Part shown: positions 17,018 to 25,395 of the stretch, in pieces
Numbering within the stretch: position 1 is the stretch's first letter
How the letters are laid out: every line of letters starts with the position of its first letter
Origin: SIG440 sp045120135
GTDB taxonomy: Bacteria > Bacillota > Clostridia > Monoglobales > Monoglobaceae
NCBI GenBank assembly: GCA_045120135.1
Contig: JBGVEN010000010.1
Location: forward strand, 186,001 to 250,000
Length of the DNA: 64,000 bases
Reading direction: 5' to 3'
Notes under the pieces: model-generated
The model's database searches: none
Seen by the model: only the letters and a program-made list of their open reading frames with translations
Told to the model about the DNA's origin: nothing
Program-made: the position numbers and the translations under genes

Positions 17018-17059
17018 TCAGATACCCTCCTTTGTTTAAATTTATGTTTAAACTACAAA

Positions 17060-17083
17060 AATGCCTTACCAGTGTAAGACATT
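17060..17083 (-). terminator. Terminator after the HPr gene
   Basis: On the minus strand AATGTCTTAC pairs with GTAAGGCATT (one G-U pair) around a 4-nt loop and runs into TTTTT. It separates ptsH from uvrC. Confidence 0.72.
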
Positions 17084-17118
17084 TTATAAAAAGAAATTAT
17101 TTAAGTTTGAATTAAAAA

Positions 17119-17379
17119 TTATGCAAAGTCTGACGAAACAAGTGCGACAAGATCATTAACTGCCTCTTCTTCGTCCGGACCTTCTGCAAGTATTGTAATT
17201 GTGAGGCCCTTGGTTATACCAAGTGAAAGAACTCCCAAAAGACTCTTTGCATTAACTCTTCTTTCTTCTCTTTCAACCCAGATGCTTGATTTGTATTCAT
17301 TAGCCTTCTGAATAAAAAATGTAGCAGGTCTTGCGTGAAGCCCAACCTGATTCTGGACAACTATTTCCTTTACAAACAT
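17119..17379 (-). CDS. ptsH: HPr phosphocarrier protein
   Basis: 86 residues, the normal HPr length. His15 in QVGLHARPAT is the site phosphorylated by enzyme I, and Ser46 in NAKSLLGVLSLG is the HPr-kinase site. With His15 intact this is HPr rather than the regulatory paralog Crh, which has lost it. It carries phosphate for sugar uptake and takes part in carbon catabolite control. It is monocistronic between its own promoter and terminator, not next to enzyme I as in many Bacilli. Confidence 0.92.
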   Translation of the reverse strand: MFVKEIVVQNQVGLHARPATFFIQKANEYKSSIWVEREERRVNAKSLLGVLSLGITKGLTITILAEGPDEEEAVNDLVALVSSDFA

Positions 17380-17434
17380 AATAACGCTCCTTTAGTCATT
17401 TGCCTCTCTACAGAAGCTAAAACCTAACACTATT

Positions 17435-17463
17435 AGAATACTAAAATTTTTACTATAAGTCAA
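17435..17463 (-). promoter_or_regulatory. Sigma-A promoter of the HPr gene
   Basis: Minus strand: TTGACT (17458-17463), 17-nt spacer, TATTCT (17435-17440). The leader is about 50 nt and ends with AAAGGAGCG before the ATG. Confidence 0.72.
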
Positions 17464-17533
17464 CACTTTTTTTTCTTAATTTCAAAAAAAATTAATTTTT
17501 CTGTAAAGTTGCAACAAAAAAACTTTTTTTCGT

Positions 17534-18442
17534 TTAAAGATTTATAAGTTTTTCCATTTCTTCCGGTAATTTCGATTCAAACATAGCTTTTTCTTTAGTT
17601 ACAGGATGAAAGAATTCCACCTTTGCAGCATGCAATGCATGTCTGTTAATAAGAGTGCGCTCATTGTCACCGTTTCCGTATAGCCAATCCCCTACAAGGG
17701 GGAATCCAATATGTGAGAAATGTACTCGTATTTGATGAGTTCGTCCGGTTTTAAGTTGTATTTTAAGCAGTGTAAATAGCTTGTCCTTGCTGTATTTTAT
17801 CACCTTATATTCTGTAACGGCAGGCTTACCGTCATCACTAACCATTCTTTTTATAATACTTTCTTCAGAACGTTTAATAGGAACATCAATTATTCCCTCA
17901 GGGGTATGCAAAATACCATTACAAACAGCAAAATACTCTTTTTTGAACTCCCCTTGTTGCATTTGGTTTGAAAGACAACCGTGAGCAAATCTGTTTTTTG
18001 CAACTACACATATTCCAGAGGTATCCTTGTCAAGTCGATTTACAATATGACAATTATGATATTCCCCTTTTTCTGCCCAATAATACATAATTCCATTAGC
18101 AAGTGTGCTTTCCCGATTTGAAGGGCAAGGATGAGATTCTAACTTTCCCGGTTTGTCAACAACCATTATATAGTCATCCTCAAAAAGAATATCAAGCGGC
18201 ATTTTATATTGAGAAAAGCGTTGTTCTGCAGATGCAAGATTTTCTGACACATCCGCGGAAACTATATCACCAACACTAATTTTATCAATACTTCTGCAAA
18301 CAGTCCCGTTAATATAAATTTTCCCCTCTAATTTCAAAGAAGTCAGCAAGCCGGAAGAGATTAGGTATTCCCTCTTTAATATTTTCTCCACGGTTTTTCC
18401 TTCATCCTCAAAAGAGGCTACATACTTTAAAACAGCAGGCAT
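17534..18442 (-). CDS. RluA-family pseudouridine synthase
   Basis: 302 residues. The N-terminal part (about 10-75) looks like an S4 RNA-binding domain, and the catalytic motif is NRLDKDTSGICVVAKN near residue 135, whose Asp is the nucleophile. GRTHQIRVHFSHIGFPLVGD closes the active site. It isomerises uridine in 23S rRNA or tRNA. RluD-type is likely but the exact target position cannot be told. Its ATG overlaps the stop of the PpaX-like gene in TAATG, so translation is probably coupled. Confidence 0.88.
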   Translation of the reverse strand: MPAVLKYVASFEDEGKTVEKILKREYLISSGLLTSLKLEGKIYINGTVCRSIDKISVGDIVSADVSENLASAEQRFSQYKMPLDILFEDDYIMVVDKPGKLESHPCPSNRESTLANGIMYYWAEKGEYHNCHIVNRLDKDTSGICVVAKNRFAHGCLSNQMQQGEFKKEYFAVCNGILHTPEGIIDVPIKRSEESIIKRMVSDDGKPAVTEYKVIKYSKDKLFTLLKIQLKTGRTHQIRVHFSHIGFPLVGDWLYGNGDNERTLINRHALHAAKVEFFHPVTKEKAMFESKLPEEMEKLINL

Positions 18443-19086
18443 TACTCCTTCTCTCCAATCAATTTTCTTGCAAATTCGGCAATAGAATCCACATAATAAT
18501 CCGGTTTGAATTCTAGAAGCTGATTTGGTTCGGTAACCGAATACTTAACTGCACAAAGCTGTGTTCCTGCGGCTGCCCCTGCCTGCATATCAAATACGCT
18601 GTCACCTACATAAACCACTTCATTTGGTGAAATATGCAATTTTTCGCATGCATAAAGAATAGGTTCAGGGTCGGGTTTTGTCTTTTTGGTATCATCAGGT
18701 GTTACAATAATATCAAACATTCCACCCATATTAAGAATTTTTTCGATACCCCTGCTTACAAGAGGCAATCTCTTTGATGTTACTATACCGATAGGAAACC
18801 CATTGTCTCTCAGTAATTTAACGCCATCATAAGCACCATCAAACGGTTTAGCTATAAAATCGTGGTTTTTCTCGTTAAATTCACGGTATACCTCATAAAG
18901 CCGCCTTCCTGCTTCGCCGTATTGTATCAGCGAGGGAAAAAGCGGCTTTCCATATAATGTCAGTATTTCATCCATACCAATCTCACGATTTAAAACCGTT
19001 CTGAAGGCTATGCGATAGGACTCAAATATTAATTCGTTTGTATCTATAAGCGTTCCGTCAAAATCAAACAAAACCGCCTTTATCAT
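18442..19086 (-). CDS. HAD-superfamily phosphatase, PpaX-like
   Basis: 214 residues with all HAD motifs: I, VLFDFDGTLIDTNEL; II, VTSKR; III, KPDPEP; IV, VGDSVFDMQAG. The TNELI residues after motif I and the overall length match PpaX, the pyrophosphatase that removes the pyrophosphate released when HPr kinase/phosphorylase dephosphorylates HPr-Ser46. An HPr gene lies only about 1.1 kb away, which fits. Phosphoglycolate phosphatase is the alternative. It follows the asparagine synthetase gene by 13 nt. Confidence 0.72.
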   Translation of the reverse strand: MIKAVLFDFDGTLIDTNELIFESYRIAFRTVLNREIGMDEILTLYGKPLFPSLIQYGEAGRRLYEVYREFNEKNHDFIAKPFDGAYDGVKLLRDNGFPIGIVTSKRLPLVSRGIEKILNMGGMFDIIVTPDDTKKTKPDPEPILYACEKLHISPNEVVYVGDSVFDMQAGAAAGTQLCAVKYSVTEPNQLLEFKPDYYVDSIAEFARKLIGEKE

Positions 19087-19099
19087 ACTAAAACTCCTT

Positions 19100-20935
19100 T
19101 TATAATTTTATTCTTATGTTATATTCACGCAACCACATATCAAGCTGAATGATATACGCATATAATTGCGGCGTTGCCATAAGCTGACCGAACCACGGCT
19201 TGCCATAATCCGATGAGCTGTTCATCAAACCTGATACATAGTCTGTGTTAATCAAATCAATTACGGGCGAATTTTTGTCATTAAAAATTTGTTTAACCGC
19301 ATCACGCACCATAACTTCATACCCTGGATTGTGAGTCTTGGGAAATGGGCTTTTTTTGCGCCATAGAACATCTTCGGGTAGCACCCCATCAAATACCATT
19401 CTGAGTAATCCTTTTTCTCTACCCTTATGCGCTTTGAATTCCCACGGAACATTCCACATATGCTCAACAAGCTTATGGTCACAAAATGGCATTCTAATTT
19501 CAAGACCACAATTCATACCAATACGCTCACTTCTTGCACCTAATGTATACATAAACCACTCAATATTAAGATGCGAAATTTCACGTCGCCTTGCTTCTTC
19601 TTTGTTATCCGAGCGACAAATCGGGGTATCCTCAATACTACTATTATATCTTGAATAAATATATTCAGATATTTCATCCGGGGATAAAAGATTAGGTGAA
19701 ATCAGGCTTCTACGTAAATCAATATTTTTTGCCCACGGAAATATATTTGCCTCAAAATCTTCACTTCTGTGAAACCAGGGATATCCACCAAATATCTCAT
19801 CACCACATTCGCCTGATAAAGCACCATTAAATTTACTTCCCATTTCGCGGCATAAAAAATACAGCGACGAATCAACATCCGCCATTCCGGGTAAATCTCT
19901 TGCTTTCATAGCATCATACAGGAGATTAAATAGTGAATCATTATCAACGGTTACAACAGTGTGTCTGGTGCCGAATTGTTCTGACATTAAAGATATAAAA
20001 TAATCGTCTGAGGTCGGCTGGTATTCTGTGGGAGTAAAAAACTCGTCATTCCCACTGTATTGAAGAGAAAAAGTGTTAACACTCTCCCCGTATTTTTGTG
20101 CTGCAAGAGCTACAATTGCGCTGGAATCCAGCCCACCCGATAAAAAGAAGCACATATTTCTTCCCTTATCTTCAAGTTGTGAGTTTATTGCATTAAATGT
20201 AAGTTTTCGGGTTTCTTCAAGGCACTCTTCAAAGCTACATTCGTATGGTTTGGAAACAAGATTCCAATATCTGCTTAATTTAAATCCGTTTCGATTAAAA
20301 GTTGCACAATGCCCCGGCATTATCTCGTTTATACCGGCAAAAATACCGCATCCTTTTGTTTGCGCCGGACCAAGTCCCATAACCTCACACACACCGGTCT
20401 TATCAAGAACCGCAGGTATCTCAGGGTGTGCAAGAATACCCTTTAACTCAGATGCAAAAATAAGCATATCACCTTTTAGTGTATAATATAGAGGCTTGAT
20501 ACCAAAACGGTCACGTGCCAGAAAAAGCTCATTACACGCTGCGTTCCAGACAGCAAAAGCAAAAATACCAGTCAGTCGCTGCAGGCAGCCCGCACCCCAT
20601 TTAATAAATGAGAGGAGACACAACTCTGCATCGCTGAGATTTTCCCTCCATAAAGCATGGGGTTTTAACTCTGCGTTTAATTCGTCTGTATTGTAGATAA
20701 GCCCATCAAAGCATATTGTATATTTACAACCTTCGGATTTTAACGACAATGGTATTTGCCGTTCCTTATCTTCTACATACTCAAACGCCGTACAGCCCCA
20801 AACAGCATATTCGTCATTTTTAATCTTGCTGATTTTTTGTCCTCTGTGCGTCAGAGCCAATGTCATTTTTCGAACATTTTCGGCTTCAAAATCAATTTTT
20901 CTGTATGGATTTACAATTCCGGCAATACCCGACAT
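19100..20935 (-). CDS. Asparagine synthetase B-like protein with degenerate glutaminase domain
   Basis: 611 residues. The C-terminal synthetase domain is intact: SGGLDSSAIVA P-loop near residue 265 and LSGECGDEIFGGYPWF. The N-terminal glutamine amidotransferase domain is not: it begins MSGIAG instead of MCGIAG, losing the nucleophile Cys. HRGPD is HRGQK, the RRLSI segment is replaced by GCTAFEY, and NGEIYN is DGLIYN. The Ser codon is TCG, two changes from a Cys codon. By analogy with beta-lactam synthetase, which also lost this activity, the enzyme may use free ammonia or make another amide. ATG 20935 follows AGGAGG. Confidence 0.8.
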   Translation of the reverse strand: MSGIAGIVNPYRKIDFEAENVRKMTLALTHRGQKISKIKNDEYAVWGCTAFEYVEDKERQIPLSLKSEGCKYTICFDGLIYNTDELNAELKPHALWRENLSDAELCLLSFIKWGAGCLQRLTGIFAFAVWNAACNELFLARDRFGIKPLYYTLKGDMLIFASELKGILAHPEIPAVLDKTGVCEVMGLGPAQTKGCGIFAGINEIMPGHCATFNRNGFKLSRYWNLVSKPYECSFEECLEETRKLTFNAINSQLEDKGRNMCFFLSGGLDSSAIVALAAQKYGESVNTFSLQYSGNDEFFTPTEYQPTSDDYFISLMSEQFGTRHTVVTVDNDSLFNLLYDAMKARDLPGMADVDSSLYFLCREMGSKFNGALSGECGDEIFGGYPWFHRSEDFEANIFPWAKNIDLRRSLISPNLLSPDEISEYIYSRYNSSIEDTPICRSDNKEEARRREISHLNIEWFMYTLGARSERIGMNCGLEIRMPFCDHKLVEHMWNVPWEFKAHKGREKGLLRMVFDGVLPEDVLWRKKSPFPKTHNPGYEVMVRDAVKQIFNDKNSPVIDLINTDYVSGLMNSSSDYGKPWFGQLMATPQLYAYIIQLDMWLREYNIRIKL

Positions 20936-20965
20936 AGCAATTCCTCCTAAAATATTTCTGCCTAT

Positions 20966-20994
20966 ATTATATGCAGTTTTTCAGGAGATGTGAT
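20966..20994 (-). promoter_or_regulatory. Promoter of the asparagine synthetase-ppaX-pseudouridine synthase unit
   Basis: Minus strand: ATCACA (20989-20994), 17-nt spacer, TATAAT (20966-20971). Confidence 0.5.
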
Positions 20995-21007
20995 TATAAA
21001 TATCTTA

Positions 21008-21946
21008 TCAATAAAAGGTTGCAACTGGTTCTTCTGGTTCACCAGTAACAGCAAAATCTGTAATATAAAGAACCGGACCTTCGCCTTTGTATAATTTATG
21101 TTTTTCAATGCTGATTTTAGCTGTTATCACAAGCCAATCGCCGTTTTTCATCATTGGGTTTCTACCACAGCAAAGAATCCCCTTAAATGCAATATCGTCA
21201 ACACAACAGGTCATAACCGGTCTGCCAGCAATAAGACAATCCTTTGGCATTCTGTTATCTATCGCAATAACACCTGTGAATTTAACTGTTTTTCCATGAT
21301 ATTTATGCATTTCCTCAAGCATATCACGATACCATAGTGCATAGTCCTTTATACCGATTTCAATGATATCTGCATTGATATCAAACGGTAACGGGTCTTC
21401 TATATCGTCAAATTCAATTTCACCATCTTCGTATTCGTATATTATATCGCATCTGCGATTTAAACCACGAACAATTTTGTGAAATTCCTCTTTGTCAAAA
21501 TCTCTTTTACACCTATTAAAAACAGCAAGCTCGCAATTATTGAGTTTGTCCACAACTAGACTACGCATATTGGCATTGTAGGTTAGAAATGTATTTGCAT
21601 CTGTAAAGGTAATTTCCTGATACAAAACCCAATCAGGCGGCATTGCGTTATAAAGGTCAGGTAACTGCCACATTCCGTTATATTCGATTACAACTCTCTT
21701 TACCTTGTGTTTTTTTGCTAATGCTTTAAGATTTTTTTCGTTTATACCGTCCGACTCGTTAATATATTCAATGAAAATATTTTTTGAAGCAAGGACTTTT
21801 TTATCAAGTTCCTCTTCTCCGTCTTCACAAAGCAACATAAGAGTTCTTTCTCCACCTGAAAATCTTGGATCATCAAGTGTTTCCTTGGCAAATAAAGTTT
21901 TTCCGGAATCAAGAAATCCGGTAAATAAATATACAGCAATATCCAT
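21008..21946 (-). CDS. CobW-like GTPase domain fused to a DUF1980/TIGR03943-like C-terminal domain
   Basis: 312 residues. Residues 1-185 form a G3E-type P-loop domain with Walker A GFLDSGKT, but the usual CXCC metal motif is absent and NKXD reads FNRCKRD. The last 120 residues (YHGKTVKFTGVIAIDN... GRPVMTCCVDDIAFKGILC) resemble the OB-fold-like C-terminal domain of the YcgQ/TIGR03943 family, proteins usually encoded with a YcgR-type permease. I see this as an uncommon fusion. It lies 20 nt after a canonical CobW protein, so both probably act in metal trafficking. Confidence 0.65.
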   Translation of the reverse strand: MDIAVYLFTGFLDSGKTLFAKETLDDPRFSGGERTLMLLCEDGEEELDKKVLASKNIFIEYINESDGINEKNLKALAKKHKVKRVVIEYNGMWQLPDLYNAMPPDWVLYQEITFTDANTFLTYNANMRSLVVDKLNNCELAVFNRCKRDFDKEEFHKIVRGLNRRCDIIYEYEDGEIEFDDIEDPLPFDINADIIEIGIKDYALWYRDMLEEMHKYHGKTVKFTGVIAIDNRMPKDCLIAGRPVMTCCVDDIAFKGILCCGRNPMMKNGDWLVITAKISIEKHKLYKGEGPVLYITDFAVTGEPEEPVATFY

Positions 21947-21966
21947 GTAATTCAGTCCTTTATTTT

Positions 21967-22929
21967 TTATTTATGGAAAAGTTCTTCGATAGCTTTAGTG
22001 TCAATATTTGCACCAATAACGCAAATACGTCCGATAACATCAGCTGCACCATATCTTACGTCAGCTTCGCCTGGAATGTAATCAAAATGTATCCATTTAC
22101 CAGCCTTTTCTGCAACAATACCTTTTGCACGGAGAATCTGACCGTATTTAACTTCGTCATCAAGACTTATGAGAATTCTTTCAAGTTCTTCTTTTTCATA
22201 TTTTGCCGCTGTTTCTATACCCCAGCTTGTGAATACATCGTCAGCATGGTGATGGCCGTGGTCGTGGTGGTGATGGTGTCCACACTCAGGACAAACATCT
22301 TCTTTTTCAAGGTTTTCAAGCTCAATTGTAAGAGCGTTTACACCCTCCATAGCCTCAAGAATTTTTGAACCGCATACATCCTCCCATGGTGTGGAAACAA
22401 TTGTTGCATCTGGATTTTTTTCTTTAATAAGGTCAATACAAGTCTTTATTTTTTCGTCACTCATATCAGTTGTGTGGCTAAAAACAATGCAGCATGCATT
22501 TTCAATTTGGTCATTATAGAATTCTCCAAAATTCTTCATATAAACCTTACACTTTTTTGCATCAACAACAGCAGTAAAACTATTGAGAGCAATTCCGTCG
22601 TTATTTATATCTTTTACCGCCTTAATAACATCACTGAGTTTGCCCACACCTGACGGTTCAATAAGAATACGGTCAGGAGCGAACTCCTCAATAACTTTTT
22701 TAAGTGCTTCACTGAAATCGCCAACAAGGCTGCAACAGATACAGCCAGAATTCATTTCAGTTATTTCCACATCTGCTTCCTTTAAGAAGCCTCCATCAAT
22801 TCCAATTTCACCAAACTCGTTCTCTATAAGAACAACCTTTTCACCTTTATATGCTTCTTCGAGGAGTTTTTTTATAAGGGTAGTTTTTCCTGCACCTAAA
22901 AAGCCGGAAAAAATATCAATTTTTGTCAT
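21967..22929 (-). CDS. COG0523/CobW-family GTPase, putative zinc metallochaperone
   Basis: 320 residues. Walker A GFLGAGKTTL, the metal motif GCICCSL near residue 63 and a His-rich loop (CPECG, then HHHHHDHGHHH) between the GTPase and the CobW C-terminal domains. This architecture is that of COG0523 chaperones that deliver zinc under shortage; a cobalt or nickel role cannot be excluded. First gene of a two-gene unit with the fusion protein at 21008. A strong promoter and a perfect palindrome lie just upstream. Confidence 0.85.
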   Translation of the reverse strand: MTKIDIFSGFLGAGKTTLIKKLLEEAYKGEKVVLIENEFGEIGIDGGFLKEADVEITEMNSGCICCSLVGDFSEALKKVIEEFAPDRILIEPSGVGKLSDVIKAVKDINNDGIALNSFTAVVDAKKCKVYMKNFGEFYNDQIENACCIVFSHTTDMSDEKIKTCIDLIKEKNPDATIVSTPWEDVCGSKILEAMEGVNALTIELENLEKEDVCPECGHHHHHDHGHHHADDVFTSWGIETAAKYEKEELERILISLDDEVKYGQILRAKGIVAEKAGKWIHFDYIPGEADVRYGAADVIGRICVIGANIDTKAIEELFHK

Positions 22930-22966
22930 AGTAAATCATAACCTTTCAGTAAAAATTTATTTTATA

Positions 22967-23006
22967 ATTCTATCAAACTTCCAATACTTTGTCAACCTTA
23001 TAAGGT
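22967..23006 (-). promoter_or_regulatory. Promoter and palindromic operator candidate of the CobW-type pair
   Basis: Minus strand: TTGACA (22990-22995), 17-nt spacer, TAGAAT (22967-22972). The perfect palindrome ACCTTATAAGGT (22995-23006) abuts the -35 box. A metal-responsive repressor is possible, but I do not recognise it as a standard Zur box. Confidence 0.68.
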
Positions 23007-23038
23007 AAAAGAGGAACAGCGCTTGCTGTTCCTCTTTT
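23007..23038 (-). terminator. Terminator of the exporter/SLH operon
   Basis: Perfect 14-bp stem AAAAGAGGAACAGC (23007-23020) with GCTGTTCCTCTTTT (23025-23038), 4-nt loop. The core GGAACAGC...GCTGTTCC also occurs in the terminator at 6521. Confidence 0.85.
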
Positions 23039-23042
23039 ACTG

Positions 23043-25370
23043 TTAATTTACAGTAATAATCCTTATCAATCCGCCTTGTGAAACAGATGTATCTGCGTAT
23101 AAATTGACGGTTTTTCCAACAAGATTTTCTGCGTCATAAATAGATATACCGGTGTATCCTTTTCCACTAGAGTTCTTTTTATAAATTTGAACATCATCAC
23201 CAAGCATATAAACCGTTTCTCCAACCTTAACACGGTTGAAATCAATTGCAGAAAGCTTCCTTCCCGCTTCAAGACAAGGCAAAGCCTTTATTGAAGCAAG
23301 GCTGTTTCCATCCAACACCAGTGCAACAGCACTTCCTACCGGAATATTATTTGAGAAGCTGGTCGAATATGTTCTAGACTGTCCGGATGACAATACTGTA
23401 TAACTACCACTTGCACTCATTGATGTAACTCTTGAATTATTAGCAGTAAGTATACCATAGGTATTCTGTGATTTGGTCACATTCTCAACAACAAGTAACG
23501 AAATGTCTCCAAACGAACCGGATGTAACTGCATAAACGACTTGTTTTGCTGTAAGTTCAGAGCCGGGAATATCTTCAAGCAAAATTTTCTTTGCAATAGC
23601 CGTACCCGTCTTTGTTTCAGGTGCATATAACCTTTCTAAAATAACAGCATCCTGTGAAATCCACTTATTGCCTATCTTTCTGTTATTTTTATCAATTGCA
23701 CCACTTACACTTACACCGCTGTTCATTACACTTGCAAATGTAGCGTTACCATCGTTGTCAAAACTAAGTTTTCCAACATCACCTATTTTTTCACTATAAT
23801 TGCCCGTAGTCTTGTACTTTGAGGTATTGCCTTCGCCGTTAAGTATAGTAATATATGTGGTTTGTCTTCCGTTTTCAAACATATTGTTTGATAGTTCCGT
23901 TCCGTACGAAAGTAAAATTCCATAATTGGAAACACTTGCACTGCCTAAATCCACAACATCGACAATTTTACCTGTTCTGCCAAGAAGAGCCGTAACCCTT
24001 GATTTAAGCTTGTAGCTTCCCGATTTTTCACCAAACTTATATACTGCACTTTGTGTTTCTAATTCCAGAGTATTTCCCGATATTTCAACACTTGTGACAT
24101 TAGCTTTATTGGGATATGCTTCGTTGTATATACCGGATATCTTGTCGGAATATAGATAAATCGTCGAGTTATCTGCAAGATAATATGCAATATCATATTT
24201 TTGAACATCATCAAGAGTTGCATTTTCGCCGTCACGAATAACTTTTGCAGAATCTACCTGTTCTTTGGTAACGCCAACCGATTCCATTGCAGTATATATA
24301 TCACTACGAACAGCCACAGCCTCTGTATAGCTTGCGCTATTGAAAATCAAATATTCAACACCGCCATTATTGTCATAAAGAATAGATACAGCTGTTCCAT
24401 CCTCTATGCTGTTTTTAAAGTTTCCGTAATTTGATATAATACCCTCGTTGTATACGGGAGTACCATCTGTTACACCAAGAGAACGACTGTTTGCGCCGTT
24501 TTCAAAGTAAACAGTTCCATCAACATAACTATCTACGGTTGTAACTGCCTTTTTAGGTGTATGAGTTACATTAAAGTTAATTACCTTTTGCTCATCATCC
24601 AGAACCAGTTCTGCCTTTGTAAGGGGTGTAAATTTAAGGTTAGTATTGGCGAGCTTATATGTTCCGGCACTTGTTTTAACTTCGTCAGCCGCAAGCCCCG
24701 CATCCTCGTTTTTTGTAGCAACAATCAACACTTCGCCGGTCATTTTTATATCCATTTTAGATATAAGTTTTTCCGAAGAGCCATTAAGAGGCGACTGTAA
24801 TGCACGATTTATAACAACAGCAAGGTCGCCACGAGTTATATAGCTGTTATCACCCAAATTTATACCGTCAGTAAGCCCCATACCTTTTGCTTTTATCATA
24901 TAAGCATACGGCCAGTTATCACCAAGATCAGCAGATGTATAATTCATTGCTCTTAAAAGAACTGTTACCGCTTCCGCAAAGGTTATCTTCCGTTCAGGCA
25001 TAAATCTACCGTCGGGATATCCAACAATCAACATATTTATTACCGCTGTGTTTATATACCCATTACCCCAATAAGATAACGGAACATCATCAAATCTCCG
25101 GTTGCCTGCATTGCTGTAAACCTCGTCCTCGAGTCCTGCCGCAAGAGTAACCATTTTTGCAAACTCTGCACGGGTTACATTTGCGTTAGGATTATAATTT
25201 CCGGCATAACCCGAAACTATTCCATATGTTGTAAGAGCCTCAACAGCTTCCGCATAATGTGCATCATCACTGACATCCTTGTAACTCGATGCTGATGCAG
25301 GCAAAATTATAAAACTTGAAATTATTGCAATTACTAACGCAAGCGCCATAATCTTCTTTGTAAATCTCAT
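23043..25370 (-). CDS. Secreted protein with three S-layer homology domains
   Basis: About 775 residues. A signal peptide (MRFTKKIMALALVIAIISS... ending in ASA) is followed at once by three SLH repeats (YKDVSDDAHYAEAVEAL, YWGNGYINTAVINMLIVGYPDGRF, WPYAYMIKAKGMGL), which anchor proteins to pyruvylated cell-wall polymer. The remaining 550 residues are beta-rich, full of Ser/Thr/Asn/Gly, with no catalytic motif I recognise. I chose ATG 25370: upstream in-frame ATGs overlap the permease gene. It lies 25 nt after the exporter permease gene, so it belongs to that operon and may be its partner or simply a wall protein. Confidence 0.85.
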   Translation of the reverse strand: MRFTKKIMALALVIAIISSFIILPASASSYKDVSDDAHYAEAVEALTTYGIVSGYAGNYNPNANVTRAEFAKMVTLAAGLEDEVYSNAGNRRFDDVPLSYWGNGYINTAVINMLIVGYPDGRFMPERKITFAEAVTVLLRAMNYTSADLGDNWPYAYMIKAKGMGLTDGINLGDNSYITRGDLAVVINRALQSPLNGSSEKLISKMDIKMTGEVLIVATKNEDAGLAADEVKTSAGTYKLANTNLKFTPLTKAELVLDDEQKVINFNVTHTPKKAVTTVDSYVDGTVYFENGANSRSLGVTDGTPVYNEGIISNYGNFKNSIEDGTAVSILYDNNGGVEYLIFNSASYTEAVAVRSDIYTAMESVGVTKEQVDSAKVIRDGENATLDDVQKYDIAYYLADNSTIYLYSDKISGIYNEAYPNKANVTSVEISGNTLELETQSAVYKFGEKSGSYKLKSRVTALLGRTGKIVDVVDLGSASVSNYGILLSYGTELSNNMFENGRQTTYITILNGEGNTSKYKTTGNYSEKIGDVGKLSFDNDGNATFASVMNSGVSVSGAIDKNNRKIGNKWISQDAVILERLYAPETKTGTAIAKKILLEDIPGSELTAKQVVYAVTSGSFGDISLLVVENVTKSQNTYGILTANNSRVTSMSASGSYTVLSSGQSRTYSTSFSNNIPVGSAVALVLDGNSLASIKALPCLEAGRKLSAIDFNRVKVGETVYMLGDDVQIYKKNSSGKGYTGISIYDAENLVGKTVNLYADTSVSQGGLIRIITVN

Positions 25371-25395
25371 CGCTCTGTCCATTCCTTTCATAAAT

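Noticed and set aside
6521..23038. Shared GGAACAGC/GCTGTTCC stems at 6521-6549 and 23007-23038 as a dispersed repeat family
   Set aside because: Only the 8-bp core is shared and both have normal terminator structure; chance similarity is enough.
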